64,000 bases of DNA, taken from NCBI RefSeq assembly GCF_900143565.1, contig NZ_FREX01000004.1:373147-437146 (forward strand). Reading direction: 5' to 3'. The notes beneath the pieces are model-generated. The model was not told the origin of the DNA, did not search any database, and was given only the letters and a program-made list of their open reading frames with translations. The position numbers and the translations under genes were made by a program. How positions within the stretch are numbered: the stretch's first letter is position 1; each line of letters starts with the position of its first letter. Below, one piece after another: positions 50,514 to 60,031 of this stretch. This DNA is from Pseudovibrio sp. Alg231-02. Lineage in GTDB: Bacteria > Pseudomonadota > Alphaproteobacteria > Rhizobiales > Stappiaceae.

Positions 50514-52036
50514 TGAACTTCACTCACAATTTGCGCAGCTGGGTCGCGTTGTGTTGCAAGGCGCATAATGTCTTCTTGCGTTGTTGAACTGCCGCCCGGC
50601 AAAATGCCTGTCAGGCGGCCTTCGCACATCACCGCGATGCGATGGCTGAGGCGCATAACCTCTGGCAGTTCGGAGGAGATGACGATGATCGCGCAACCCT
50701 GCTCTGCCAGTGAGTTCAACAGCTTATAAATTTCGGATTTTGCCCCCACATCAATGCCGCGTGTGGGCTCATCAAAAATGAGGATGTCGCAGTCGCGCAG
50801 CAGCCACTTGGCGATGACCACCTTTTGCTGGTTGCCACCAGACAGGAACTGAAGCTCCTGCTTGTCAGAGGGCGTTCTGATTTCCAGCTGCTTGATGTAC
50901 TTGGCGGCGACCTCTGCCATGCCAGCTTCATTCAGCACGCCAAGTCGATTGCAGAACTGGTCCAAACTGGCCATAGCCACATTGGCGCGCACATCCATAC
51001 CTGTTGCCAGGCCGAAGTGCTTGCGGTCCTCTGACAGATAACCAATGCCAACCTGCACGGCGTCCGACGGGCTGTTGATTTTGCATTTGTGGCCATCCAC
51101 CCAGACTTCACCTGAATCCAGCGGGTCTGCGCCAAAGATTGCACGGGCCACTTCTGTGCGCCCTGCCCCCATGAGCCCTGCAAAGCCGAGGATTTCGCCT
51201 TTCTTGAGCGCAAAGCTGACATCGCGGATTTCAGTTCCCCGGTTCAGGCTTTTCACTTCCAGAGCAACGTCTGCCGCTGAAAGATCCGGCACCTCAACGG
51301 CTTCCTCTTTCACCTCACGGCCAACCATCATGGAAATGATCTCGTTGACCGGCGTATCAGCGGCAGGAACGGTGCCTACATACTCGCCATCGCGCATGAC
51401 GGTGACGCGATCGGAGATCTGTTTCAGCTCGTCCATCTTGTGGCTGATATAGATGATGCCTACACCTTCTGCTTTCAGACGACGGATGATGGTGAACAGT
51501 TCGGCGATTTCCTTATCGTTCAGCGCAGCGGTCGGCTCATCCATGATCAGCACCTGCGAGCGATAGGAGAGTGCCTTGGCGATCTCCACCATCTGCTGCT
51601 TGGCAATGGTCAGGTTGCCAACCAGCACGTCAGGCTGCAAATCCAGCGCCATGCTCTGAAAGATGTCGCGGGTCTTCTGGTTGAGCGCAGCCTCATCGAG
51701 ACGTCCAAATCTCAGGCGCGGCTCGCGGCCAATGAAGATATTCTGCGCTGCTGTCAGATCATTCATCAGGCTGAGTTCCTGATGTATGATGCCTATTCCG
51801 AGGTCTTGCGCTTCTCGCGGCCCTTTTGGGTCAGCCACTGTACCGTTGATTTCAATCTTACCGCCGTCACGTGTGTAAACACCGGAAAGCACTTTCATCA
51901 AGGTGGATTTGCCTGCTCCGTTCTCTCCCATCAGGGCGTGAACTTCGCCGGCACGCAAGTCAAACTGCACATTCTTCAGGGCGTGCACACCCGGAAACGT
52001 CTTTTCAATACCCGTCATCCTGACGATGGTATTCAT
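50510..52036 (-). CDS. Ribose-type sugar ABC transporter ATP-binding protein
   Basis: This 508-residue double ABC ATPase is of RbsA/MglA type. The first domain has [14 protein letters not shown] and [14 protein letters not shown]; the second has a degenerate Walker A ([16 protein letters not shown]) and [15 protein letters not shown], as usual for this family where only the first site is fully active. It ends overlapping the permease gene and follows a FucU gene by about 220 bases. Confidence 0.93.
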   Translation of the reverse strand: MNTIVRMTGIEKTFPGVHALKNVQFDLRAGEVHALMGENGAGKSTLMKVLSGVYTRDGGKIEINGTVADPKGPREAQDLGIGIIHQELSLMNDLTAAQNIFIGREPRLRFGRLDEAALNQKTRDIFQSMALDLQPDVLVGNLTIAKQQMVEIAKALSYRSQVLIMDEPTAALNDKEIAELFTIIRRLKAEGVGIIYISHKMDELKQISDRVTVMRDGEYVGTVPAADTPVNEIISMMVGREVKEEAVEVPDLSAADVALEVKSLNRGTEIRDVSFALKKGEILGFAGLMGAGRTEVARAIFGADPLDSGEVWVDGHKCKINSPSDAVQVGIGYLSEDRKHFGLATGMDVRANVAMASLDQFCNRLGVLNEAGMAEVAAKYIKQLEIRTPSDKQELQFLSGGNQQKVVIAKWLLRDCDILIFDEPTRGIDVGAKSEIYKLLNSLAEQGCAIIVISSELPEVMRLSHRIAVMCEGRLTGILPGGSSTTQEDIMRLATQRDPAAQIVSEVQ

Positions 52037-52253
52037 TTTTTTCTCCCCCCAATACTGGCCTGCAAACCTCAGTGAGAACGCACAGATCCCGACTGGTGCT
52101 GCGACTGCAGATCAGCAATATGAAATGGCTGAGACACCCGGTTGATACCTGACTGCGTGCAGCACTCCTCCCAGAGTTCTGCCGCAGCCCCCGTTGCCTC
52201 ATTTGCACGCCTCCCCCAATCCGAACACCGGACCCACTTGGCGAGGAAGCGCT

Positions 52254-52673
52254 TTAGCTCTGGATCACGCCCTTCTTGATAATGACGTTGCCATACTTGC
52301 GTGTCGTGCCTGTCACCACAACGCAGGTGGCCTTCCTGGCTTTTTCATAGAACGCAAACCGCTCGACAAAGGTGATTTCAGCTCCTGCAGGCAGAGCGCT
52401 CTGGTAGTCGTCCACCAGTCCATCCGGCAGTTGGTCGCCTTCCACGGCGGCCATCATCATCACGTTTTCGGGGTCATACTGGTCCAGCTCCCAAAGCGGC
52501 ATGACGGCTTTGAGCAGATCTGTCGCTTCGCACCCATCAGCACGCAGCACGGTGTCGCAAACGGAATAGGCCGGAAAATGCGCATCGCTGAACACGATCT
52601 CTTCTCCATGACCCATCTCGTGCAGGATCTTTAACAGGTCCGGGAAAATGATCGGGTTGATCCCTTTAAGCAC
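52254..52673 (-). CDS. RbsD/FucU-family sugar mutarotase
   Basis: This 139-residue cytosolic protein has EMGHGEEIVFSDAHFPAYS with the active-site His, an Asp near residue 30, and the C-terminal KYGNVIIKKGV. These match FucU/RbsD mutarotases, which interconvert sugar anomers before phosphorylation. The start appears to be GTG 52673 behind a GGGGG stretch. It is the first gene of the sugar importer operon. FucU-like features favour L-fucose or a related sugar, but this is inferred. Confidence 0.88.
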   Translation of the reverse strand: MLKGINPIIFPDLLKILHEMGHGEEIVFSDAHFPAYSVCDTVLRADGCEATDLLKAVMPLWELDQYDPENVMMMAAVEGDQLPDGLVDDYQSALPAGAEITFVERFAFYEKARKATCVVVTGTTRKYGNVIIKKGVIQS

Positions 52674-53160
52674 TTAAGCCCCCACTCACACCATGTGCCC
52701 GCCACCACCGGGCGGGTCAAACAAACACCCAGACTTCCAGCAGGGTTGAAGAAAGCTCAGAAGTCCGCCGCGAATAAATGTACTATGAAGAACCAGAGAG
52801 GCTGTTCGCCTCGTGATTCCGTCTTCAGGCTGATGCCGTCGCATTCCGACAAACGCTCTCGGGGCCAGCCCTTTGGTTTCCCGGAAAAGGCAACATCAAT
52901 CCATTGCTAATTCGTGTTAGCAAACTAGCAAAGCTCGCCGTTTAATCAAGAACAATTTTCTATTTTGCCGATTTTGAGCGCATTTTAAGAAACGGCCCTA
53001 GCGTCAGATTCACTTGAATTTTTGGTTGGTCAAAAGCCGGTAGTAACGCCTTCAGGCAAGCGCTCTATAATGCACGAACGACAATGATCTGGCTCCCGTG
53101 AGACCCAAAGATTATGGTCTACCACCGGTCAGAAACCTTTGATTCAGGAACAAAAAACAG
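52674..53160. other. Intergenic promoter region, 487 bases
   Basis: It lies between divergent genes: the FucU-led operon (minus) and a DUF1330 gene (plus). No credible gene is seen in it. The stretch 52915-53010 is AT-rich, as expected for promoters. I see no clear operator pair. Confidence 0.5.
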
Positions 53161-53451
53161 ATGCCAAAAGCCTATTGGATTGCCCGCGTCAATATCAAAA
53201 ATCCTGATATCTATCGGTTCTATATCGAGGCCGCTCCAAGCGTTCTGCGAAAACACACTGGCCGCATCCTTGCGCGCGGCGAAAGGGCGGAGCAACTCGA
53301 GGGTCAAGAATACCATCGTCATGTCATCGTGGAGTTTGACAGCATGGAAGCCGCTTTGAACTGCTACAACTCCCCCGAATACCAGACCGCCCGCGAGTTT
53401 CGAATTGGCATCGCTGATGTGGAAACCGTGATCGTTGAAGGCGTGGACTAA
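53161..53451 (+). CDS. DUF1330 family protein
   Basis: This 96-residue cytosolic protein has the dimeric ferredoxin-like fold of DUF1330: MPKAYWIARVNIKNPD at the start, ARGERAEQLEGQEYHRHVIVEFDS and EAALNCYNSPEYQTAREFR. The family function is unknown. It lies before a terminator that separates it from the converging GntR gene. Its role beside the sugar and enolase-family genes is unclear. Confidence 0.85.
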   Translation: MPKAYWIARVNIKNPDIYRFYIEAAPSVLRKHTGRILARGERAEQLEGQEYHRHVIVEFDSMEAALNCYNSPEYQTAREFRIGIADVETVIVEGVD

Positions 53452-53470
53452 CCGCATATTGGCACGAAAA

Positions 53471-53498
53471 AACGGGTAGGTCTTGCGACTCACCCGTT
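53471..53498. terminator. Terminator between DUF1330 and GntR genes
   Basis: AACGGGTAGGTC (53471-53482) pairs with GACTCACCCGTT (53487-53498) with two mismatches, flanked by AAAAAA on the left and TCTCATTTC on the right. It suits the converging genes. Confidence 0.75.
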
Positions 53499-53526
53499 CT
53501 CATTTCAATGCTCAGATTGCGTCTGC

Positions 53527-54195
53527 TCAGCCCGGTTTTGGGGCCTTGAAAGCAGATTCGGTCAAGTGCTCCAGCAGCAAGCCGGATTGCTTGACGGCTT
53601 CTTCCTCATTGCCCATGGCAACCGCGCGCATGATTGCTTCATGATGATACGAGCATAACAGGTTGTCGGATTTGTCTTTGTTGGCAAACCAGAACCGGCG
53701 TGACTGGCTCTGCACGCGAGCGAGGCTATGATGGAAGTATGGGTTGTTGGTCGCTTCCGTCACGATGCGGTGGATGTCCTGCAGATTGGACAGCAGCGAC
53801 TTCTCATCCTCATCCTTCGCGCTTTGCACGATGAGTGACCCGAGCGCCAGCATCTCGCGGCGCTGGTCGGTTGAGGCGCGCATGGCCGCAAATCTCAGGC
53901 AGATCGGTTCAATTTGCTTGCGCACTTCCAGCAGCTGCAATTGCTGCTCTGCGGTGATGGAGAGGAATTGAACCCCTTTGCGCGGATGGATGGCCAGCAT
54001 CTCATCCTGCTCCAGCGCCTGAAGCGCCTCACGAACGGGCGTTCGGCCCAGATCCAACAGAGAGGCGAGTTTGTTTTCAGAGTACAGAGCTGAAACATCA
54101 AGCTCGTTGAAAAACAACTTTCTCTCAATTTCCGTGCGCGCAAGCTCAGCCTGAGTTTTCTGGTGAGCCACGGTTACCCCCTGTTTTAAAAGCAT
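53527..54195 (-). CDS. GntR-family regulator, FadR/FCD subfamily
   Basis: This regulator of about 222 residues has an N-terminal winged helix-turn-helix (SENKLASLLDLGRTPVREALQALEQDEML) and a C-terminal all-helical FCD domain with a His-rich pocket (DIHRIVTEATNN and YHHEAIMRAV). FCD regulators sense carboxylic acids. ATG 54195 is used; a GTG at 54171 behind an AGGGGG stretch is an alternative. It is divergent from the FAD oxidoreductase-enolase-BCCT operon and very probably represses it. Confidence 0.88.
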   Translation of the reverse strand: MLLKQGVTVAHQKTQAELARTEIERKLFFNELDVSALYSENKLASLLDLGRTPVREALQALEQDEMLAIHPRKGVQFLSITAEQQLQLLEVRKQIEPICLRFAAMRASTDQRREMLALGSLIVQSAKDEDEKSLLSNLQDIHRIVTEATNNPYFHHSLARVQSQSRRFWFANKDKSDNLLCSYHHEAIMRAVAMGNEEEAVKQSGLLLEHLTESAFKAPKPG

Positions 54196-54718
54196 TATTT
54201 CTGCGTCAGTTGTATCACAGTGTAGCACAGTGCATTCCCGATTTGCCAGCGGTCTCTTCTTTTCTTTTGCTGCTATGTCAGCCGATTGGATCTTGTTTGG
54301 CGGTTTTTCACTCGGCTGCCATATCAGTTCTGGACCCCTCCTAGATAATGTAACCTATCAGTCTTTCGCATTGTGTCATTCTGTCACGCAAAAACCACTT
54401 AGATTTCATGGGTTCTCTGCGCTTTGCGGATTTTAGATAAACTAAAAAAGCTAAAGTAATTAGGGTTTTATCATGAACTGATACTCTGAAATTTACCGAA
54501 ACCCTCTGGCATGTCAGCACATCATTATTGGCATATCAGAAGCCAGTATTTAATGATATTTATCGATTTCTAAGGGTTATTACCATTGCTCTAGCCGCCA
54601 TTTTTTGCTTTTAAGGTTGCTAATATGTCAGTTTTGAGGATATGTTTCCGAAAACTGTCCTCATGGACTCAGAACTAAAGCAAACAGCCATAAATTGTGG
54701 CATACAAGGTAAGCACCC
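54196..54718. other. Intergenic control region, 523 bases
   Basis: It lies between the divergent GntR gene and the FAD-oxidoreductase operon. No credible gene is seen. It is AT-rich from about 54430 to 54650 and contains five short similar words of the form YATRTCAG (about 54273, 54322, 54509, 54532, 54624). These could be half-sites for the GntR protein or chance. Confidence 0.45.
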
Positions 54719-56071
54719 ATGAAAAACTGGAAAGAGACTGCCCTAGCAGAAACCGCATCTCCTGTTCTTGCTGAAGCAGATGTTGTTGTTTGCGGTGGTG
54801 GCCCATCTGGTGTTGCTGCGGCTGTTATGAGTGCCCGCAGCGGTTTGAAGACAATCCTCATCGAGAAAAACGGGTTTTGTGGCGGCGGTGCAGTTGCCGG
54901 CCTGTCAGGTACTATCTGCGGTCTGTTCCTCACCCAGGACGACATCGAAAACAAAGACGCCAAGCAAATTGTTTTCGGTTTTGCAGAAGAGTTTCGTGCT
55001 CGCCTGCTGGCCAAAGGCGGTGCAACCGCCCCACAAATCTACGGCAACACCCACGTGGTGACCTTTGATCCGCTGATCTGGCGCGAAGCTGCGGACGATC
55101 TGCTTGAGGAATCCGGCGTTCAGTGCCTCTACCACACCTACATGACCGAGGTGGTCCGCGATGGCGATGAGATCACCGCGATCCGTGTAGACTCCAAGGC
55201 AGGCAGCACTTTCCTCAAAGCAAAAGCATTCATCGACACGTCAGGAGATGCGGCTCTCGTGACGAAAGCGGGGTGTGAGTACAGCTTCGGCGATAAGGGT
55301 GCCATTCAGAACCCGACCATGATCTTCCGTCTGTCAGACGTGGTGGAAAGCGATTTCTACGATTACTTCGGCAAGAACACCATCTGCCCGCCTGACATGA
55401 TCGAACAGCTGAAAACAGCTTTCGAGAGCAGAGAGTACGACACACCCCGCAACAAAGTCTGGGTGTTCCCAACCCCGCAGAAGGGCGTGTTCCTGATGAA
55501 CTGCACCCGTCTGGCAGGTCAGGACAACCGGCTGTTGAACGTGGTGAACCCTGCTGACTTCACATACGCGGAAGTCTATGGCCGTCGTCAGGCGCGCGAG
55601 TACCACCGCTTCTTCAAGGACAAGATCAAAGGCTTTGAAGAGTCCCAGCTGATTGACATGCCACCGGAAGTGGGCATTCGCCAGACACGGACCATCAGCG
55701 GCGAAACCACCCTGACAAACGAGCATGTTGCAAACTGCGACAAGCCTGAGGACGGCGTGGTCCGCTCCTCCTGGCCGATTGAGATGCACGCCGGTGAGAA
55801 GAGCAAACTGCACTGGCTGATGGAAGATTACTATGAGGTTCCATACGGCACGCTGGTGCCGAAGGAGCTGGACAACGTGATTGTCGCGGGACGGTGCCTG
55901 AGCGCCGAACACGAAGCGCTCGCTTCTGCCCGCGTTACTGCCCAGTGCTTTGAGCTGGGACATGCGGCGGCTGTGGCGACAAAACAGAAAATCGACAAAG
56001 CGATCAATTACAGGGATGTCGACACAAAAGAGCTGCGCGAGGCGATGCGTGCGGCTGGCAGCGCTCTGTAA
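54719..56071 (+). CDS. FAD-dependent oxidoreductase (FAD_oxidored family)
   Basis: This 450-residue flavoprotein has an N-terminal FAD Rossmann motif VVVCGGGPSGVAAA (residues 26-39) followed by ILIEKNGFCGGGAVAG. A middle domain has FIDTSGDAALVTKAGCEYSFG, and the C-terminal part has VPYGTLVPKELDNVIVAGRCLSAEHEA. There is no signal peptide. It matches the PF12831-type oxidoreductases. The substrate is unknown; it begins an operon with two enolase-superfamily enzymes and a BCCT carrier. ATG 54719 follows AAGGTAAG. Confidence 0.85.
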   Translation: MKNWKETALAETASPVLAEADVVVCGGGPSGVAAAVMSARSGLKTILIEKNGFCGGGAVAGLSGTICGLFLTQDDIENKDAKQIVFGFAEEFRARLLAKGGATAPQIYGNTHVVTFDPLIWREAADDLLEESGVQCLYHTYMTEVVRDGDEITAIRVDSKAGSTFLKAKAFIDTSGDAALVTKAGCEYSFGDKGAIQNPTMIFRLSDVVESDFYDYFGKNTICPPDMIEQLKTAFESREYDTPRNKVWVFPTPQKGVFLMNCTRLAGQDNRLLNVVNPADFTYAEVYGRRQAREYHRFFKDKIKGFEESQLIDMPPEVGIRQTRTISGETTLTNEHVANCDKPEDGVVRSSWPIEMHAGEKSKLHWLMEDYYEVPYGTLVPKELDNVIVAGRCLSAEHEALASARVTAQCFELGHAAAVATKQKIDKAINYRDVDTKELREAMRAAGSAL

Positions 56072-56119
56072 AAAGTCGGGCAATAAGGAAGGTGCCTCAA
56101 GGCACACTGGGAGTTAAAA

Positions 56120-57244
56120 ATGGAAGACTGCAGAATTAGCCGGGTCGAGCTTTATGCTTTGGCTGATGAGAATGCGCCCCCTATTCCCTGGGCGGATAAT
56201 CAGGAACCTCTGCTGTACACCAACAACATTGTACGCCTGTTCACCGAGGATGGAACCGAGGGTCTTGGCGCAACTATGAGCTACACAGAGAACTTCTTTG
56301 ATCGGTGCATCATTGAATCTCTGCGTACCATCGTTCCCGGTCTCATCGGCAAAAATCCGCTGATGACTCAGGAACTCAACAACTGGCTTGGAGCACGCTG
56401 CACCTGGGGTGGACTGCCAGCGAAGTCTCCAATCGACATTGCAGCATGGGACATTAAGGCCAAAAAGGCCGGAATGCCGCTTTACATGTTGCTTGGCGGC
56501 GCCCGGACCAAAATCAAGTCCTACGCCTCCACGCCAATGTTCGACACTGTAGAGGAATACTTCCCTTACATTGACGACTGCATTGCGCACGGCTTCACAG
56601 CAATCAAACTGCACTGCTACTGCATCTATGAAAAGGATGTGGCGCTGGTGGAAGCTGTGCAGGCCAAATACGGCTCTACCGGCATCCGTTTCATGCTGGA
56701 CACAGCGACGTTCTACACACCCGCACAAGCCATGAAGATGGCCAAGTGGATGGAACGTCATGACTGGGAATGGCTTGAAGCGCCAGTTTCCGACTACGAC
56801 TACAAGACCTATCAGCGCCTTGTCGCCAATACGGATCTTGAAATTTCCAGTCATGGCAACTGCCTGCTCACATTGCAGGAAGTTACGCACGCGCTGAGCA
56901 CTGGGATGTGGTCAGACGTGCGTCAGGACGCAACTGTTTGCGGCGGCATTACTCAGCTGAACAAATGCTTCGCGATCGCGGCCGGCCACAGCAAAAACCT
57001 GGAAATCCAGAGCATGGGATACACCCTGACACAGGCTGCCAACCTGCATGTCGCTCTGGCTCACGACAACTGCAATTACTTCGAGCAGTTCTACCCTTAC
57101 GAGGCGTTTGAACTGGCAAGTAAAACCCAAATCCGCACAGACAAAGAGGGATATGTGCACGCGCCGGCGGGCAACGGGCTCGGCGTGGAAATGGATTGGG
57201 ACGCAGTGAAGGAAGCATCTTTCGCTTCTTTCGTCTTCGAATAA
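56120..57244 (+). CDS. Enolase-superfamily enzyme (mandelate racemase/muconate lactonizing), variant active site
   Basis: This 374-residue protein has an N-terminal capping domain and an (alpha/beta)7-beta barrel. Likely active-site residues are K163-x-H165 (IKLHC), metal ligands D194 (MLDTAT) and E220 (WLEAP), and N247 at the third ligand place (SSHGN) instead of the common Glu. After the strand with DVRQDATVCGG no His follows in the seventh-strand region (QSMGYTL). So the standard His-Asp dyad is not seen, and the reaction cannot be predicted. It follows the FAD oxidoreductase gene by 49 bases with a GGGAG site. Confidence 0.82.
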   Translation: MEDCRISRVELYALADENAPPIPWADNQEPLLYTNNIVRLFTEDGTEGLGATMSYTENFFDRCIIESLRTIVPGLIGKNPLMTQELNNWLGARCTWGGLPAKSPIDIAAWDIKAKKAGMPLYMLLGGARTKIKSYASTPMFDTVEEYFPYIDDCIAHGFTAIKLHCYCIYEKDVALVEAVQAKYGSTGIRFMLDTATFYTPAQAMKMAKWMERHDWEWLEAPVSDYDYKTYQRLVANTDLEISSHGNCLLTLQEVTHALSTGMWSDVRQDATVCGGITQLNKCFAIAAGHSKNLEIQSMGYTLTQAANLHVALAHDNCNYFEQFYPYEAFELASKTQIRTDKEGYVHAPAGNGLGVEMDWDAVKEASFASFVFE

Positions 57245-57259
57245 TAAATGGGGGCATCC

Positions 57260-58816
57260 ATGGCTAAACTACAACTGGATAAGACGAACTTCTTCGTCGG
57301 GGGCATTGCGGTACTCCTACCGACAATGGGCATTCTGGCAGCGGACATTGCTGCACCGGGCTCCGGTAAAGAAGTTATCTCTTCTTTGAAGAGCTATCTG
57401 ACAAACGAATTTGGCGCGTTCTACATGTGGGCAGCGATCTTGTCGCTGATCTTCTGTCTGAGCGTTTCCTTCAGCAAGTACGGCAACATCGTACTTGGTG
57501 AGGCGGATGAAAAGCCTGAATACAACACGATCTCCTGGGTCGCGATGATCTTCAGTGCAGGCATCGGCGCCGGCATCCTCTGGGGTGGCGCCAGCGAGTG
57601 GATCTACTACATGTCCACACCGCCACTGGGTCTTGAGCCAGGCACAGAGCTGGCCAAAGAATGGGCCATCACCACGGGCATGTTCCACTGGGGTCCTAGT
57701 GCCTGGGCACTCTACTCCGTGTGTTCCATCACCATCGGCTATTACTATTATGTCCGCAAAGACCCGGTTCTGAAAGTTTCAGAATCCTGTAAGGGCGTTT
57801 TGGGTACACGTGCAAAAGGCCCTCTGGGCAACGTGGTCGATATCTTCATCATGATCGGTCTGGTGACTGCAAGTGCGACCAGCCTTGGTCTGGGCACACC
57901 GGTTGTTGCCGCTGGCTTCTCTAAAGTGCTTGGCATTGAGCACGGCACCTCCATGAACCTTGCAGCTCTTGCAATCGTGGTTGCGCTGTTTGCTGCAAGC
58001 TCCGCGCTTGGCCTGAAAAAAGGCATGGCGAAGCTGTCCAACTTCAACATCTTCCTGGCGGTTGGCCTGCTGATCTTCGTGCTGTTCTTCGGCGGCTACT
58101 TCCTGACCACCATCAAGTCCTTCACCACTTCTGTTGGTGCGCTTGTGACAAACTTCGTCCGTCTGAGCACCTACATGGAGCCATACGCAGAGAACTCCAC
58201 CTTTGTGTCTGACTGGACAATCTTCTACTGGGCATGGTGGGTTTCCTACGGTCCGTTCCAGGGTCTCTTCTTCGCGAAGATCTCCCGTGGCCGTACGATC
58301 CGTGAGATGGTTCTGGGCACCCTGTTGTTCGGCTCTCTGGGCACTGCAGTGTTCTTCGCAATCTTCGGCAACTACGGCATTGGCCTTCTGGACGCAGGCA
58401 TCTTTGATGCACCTGCAGCACTGGCAGCTGGTCAGAGCTCCTTCACCGTGATCATCGACATGTTTGCGAATCTGCCACTGGGCACTCTGTTCATCATTGG
58501 CCTGTGCGTTTCTGCAATCGTGTTTATGGCAACCACCTTTGATGCGGCATCCTTCTCTCTTGCAGCGATGACCACCAAAGAGCTGCCAGATGGTGCGGAT
58601 CCAGCACTTTGGAACCGCCTTGTCTGGGCTCTGTTCCTGGGCATCATCCCAGTGGTGATCAACCTGATCGGCGGCGACCTGGGCACCATCCAGATCTCAA
58701 CGGTTGTTGGCGGATTGCTTATGGTCATCATCCTCGGCATTGTTGCAGTCTCGTTCCTCAGAGAACTGCACCGCGACATTGCCAACGGTGTCGAACTTCC
58801 AATGCGCAAAAAATAA
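57260..58816 (+). CDS. BCCT-family transporter
   Basis: This 518-residue inner-membrane carrier has 12 hydrophobic segments. The BCCT signature is visible in IGAGILWGGASEWIYYMSTPP, and the WAWWVSYGPFQGLFFAKISRGRTIREM stretch matches the family contact helix region. BCCT carriers import betaine, carnitine, choline and related quaternary amines. ATG 57260 is chosen because GGGGG lies 8 bases before it; an ATG at 57248 is an alternative. Neighbouring enolase-family enzymes suggest catabolism of the imported amine rather than osmoprotection. Confidence 0.9.
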   Translation: MAKLQLDKTNFFVGGIAVLLPTMGILAADIAAPGSGKEVISSLKSYLTNEFGAFYMWAAILSLIFCLSVSFSKYGNIVLGEADEKPEYNTISWVAMIFSAGIGAGILWGGASEWIYYMSTPPLGLEPGTELAKEWAITTGMFHWGPSAWALYSVCSITIGYYYYVRKDPVLKVSESCKGVLGTRAKGPLGNVVDIFIMIGLVTASATSLGLGTPVVAAGFSKVLGIEHGTSMNLAALAIVVALFAASSALGLKKGMAKLSNFNIFLAVGLLIFVLFFGGYFLTTIKSFTTSVGALVTNFVRLSTYMEPYAENSTFVSDWTIFYWAWWVSYGPFQGLFFAKISRGRTIREMVLGTLLFGSLGTAVFFAIFGNYGIGLLDAGIFDAPAALAAGQSSFTVIIDMFANLPLGTLFIIGLCVSAIVFMATTFDAASFSLAAMTTKELPDGADPALWNRLVWALFLGIIPVVINLIGGDLGTIQISTVVGGLLMVIILGIVAVSFLRELHRDIANGVELPMRKK

Positions 58817-58829
58817 TAAAGCACATGAG

Positions 58830-58858
58830 GGCGCCAGCAAAAACTGGCGCCTTTCTCT
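58830..58858 (+). terminator. Hairpin between BCCT and second enolase-family gene
   Basis: GGCGCCAG (58830-58837) pairs with CTGGCGCC (58844-58851), followed by TTTCTCTT. It is a probable attenuator inside the operon or a terminator of the first three genes. Confidence 0.6.
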
Positions 58859-58870
58859 TAGGAGCACATC

Positions 58871-60031
58871 ATGTCACTGGCACTTAACCCAGCAGTCGCA
58901 CCCATCAAGTCCGTCGAGTTTATTCCGGTCAATTACAAAGCCAGCAACTGGAGTCAGAACACGGTTGTCGTCAAGGTTACAGACGAAAACGGTGTCTACG
59001 GCCTCGGCGAAGCTGACGGATCTCCGGACGCAATTCTCGCTTATTCCAATATTGAAACTGAACATAAATGGCTGACGAACCTGACCGAAAGAGTCATTGG
59101 CCGTCTGCCGATCGAAATCAACGCCATCTGGGACTCCATGTATGACGCCACGCAGTGGCAGGGCATGCGCGGACTGGGCATGTTCGCCCTCTCCGGCATC
59201 GACATGGCGCTTTATGACCTTGCGGGCAAACAGCTTGGCGTGCCAGCCTATCAACTGCTTGGCGGCACCAACAAAGACAAAGTCCATCCGTATCTGACAC
59301 TGTATCCAGCCATTCCGGTGGATGCGTCTTTGGACGTTGCCATCAAAGGCTACGCCCCACTGCTTGAAAAAGCCAAGGCACACAACATCCGCGCGGTGAA
59401 AGTGTGCGTGCCGATCAAAGCAGACTGGAGCATCAAAGACGTCGGCTATTACCTGCGCGAACTGCGCGGTATATTGGGCCACGACACCGATATGATGGTG
59501 GACTACCTCTACCGCTTCACAGACTGGTATGACGTTGCCCGCCTGCTCAACTCCATTGAGGATCTGGAGCTGTATTTCGCAGAAGCGACGCTGCAGCACG
59601 ATGACCTGAGTGGCCACGCCAAACTGGTAGAAAACACCCGCTCCCGCATTTGCGGTGCGGAAATGAGCACCACCCGCTTTGAAGCAGAAGAATGGATCAC
59701 CAAAGGCAAGGTGCATCTGCTGCAGTCTGACTATAACCGTTGCGGCGGCCTGACAGAGCTGCGCCGGATCACCGAGATGGCGACCGCGCACAACGTGCAG
59801 GTGATGCCGCACAACTGGAAGACTGGCATCACCTCGGCAGCAGCGATCCATTATCAGTTCGCAGTCGGCAACGCGCCTTACTTTGAGTATGTGCATCCGG
59901 ACTTCTGTGATGGGGAGCTGCGCAAGTATCTGGTGACGCCAGAAGCCGAGTTAGTGGATGGTGGCTTTGAAAAGCCAACCGCTCCAGGCTACGGAATCGA
60001 CCTGAACCAGCAATTTATGGCAAGCCTGTGA
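58871..60031 (+). CDS. Enolase-superfamily enzyme, mandelate-racemase-type
   Basis: This 386-residue barrel enzyme has a fairly complete mandelate-racemase-like site: K177-x-C179 on strand two, metal ligands D211 (MVDYL), E238 (FAEAT) and E264 (GAEMS), then D287 (QSDYNRCGG) and H314 (MPHNWKTG), the usual Asp-His dyad. Such enzymes abstract a proton alpha to a carboxylate, giving dehydration or epimerisation of sugar acids or amino-acid-like acids. ATG 58871 has an AGGAG site. It closes the operon with the BCCT carrier and FAD oxidoreductase; the substrate is not known. Confidence 0.88.
   Translation: MSLALNPAVAPIKSVEFIPVNYKASNWSQNTVVVKVTDENGVYGLGEADGSPDAILAYSNIETEHKWLTNLTERVIGRLPIEINAIWDSMYDATQWQGMRGLGMFALSGIDMALYDLAGKQLGVPAYQLLGGTNKDKVHPYLTLYPAIPVDASLDVAIKGYAPLLEKAKAHNIRAVKVCVPIKADWSIKDVGYYLRELRGILGHDTDMMVDYLYRFTDWYDVARLLNSIEDLELYFAEATLQHDDLSGHAKLVENTRSRICGAEMSTTRFEAEEWITKGKVHLLQSDYNRCGGLTELRRITEMATAHNVQVMPHNWKTGITSAAAIHYQFAVGNAPYFEYVHPDFCDGELRKYLVTPEAELVDGGFEKPTAPGYGIDLNQQFMASL

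Noticed and set aside
58874..59896. A 340-codon open frame on the minus strand
   Set aside because: It is antisense to the second enolase-family gene, whose active-site residues are all in frame.
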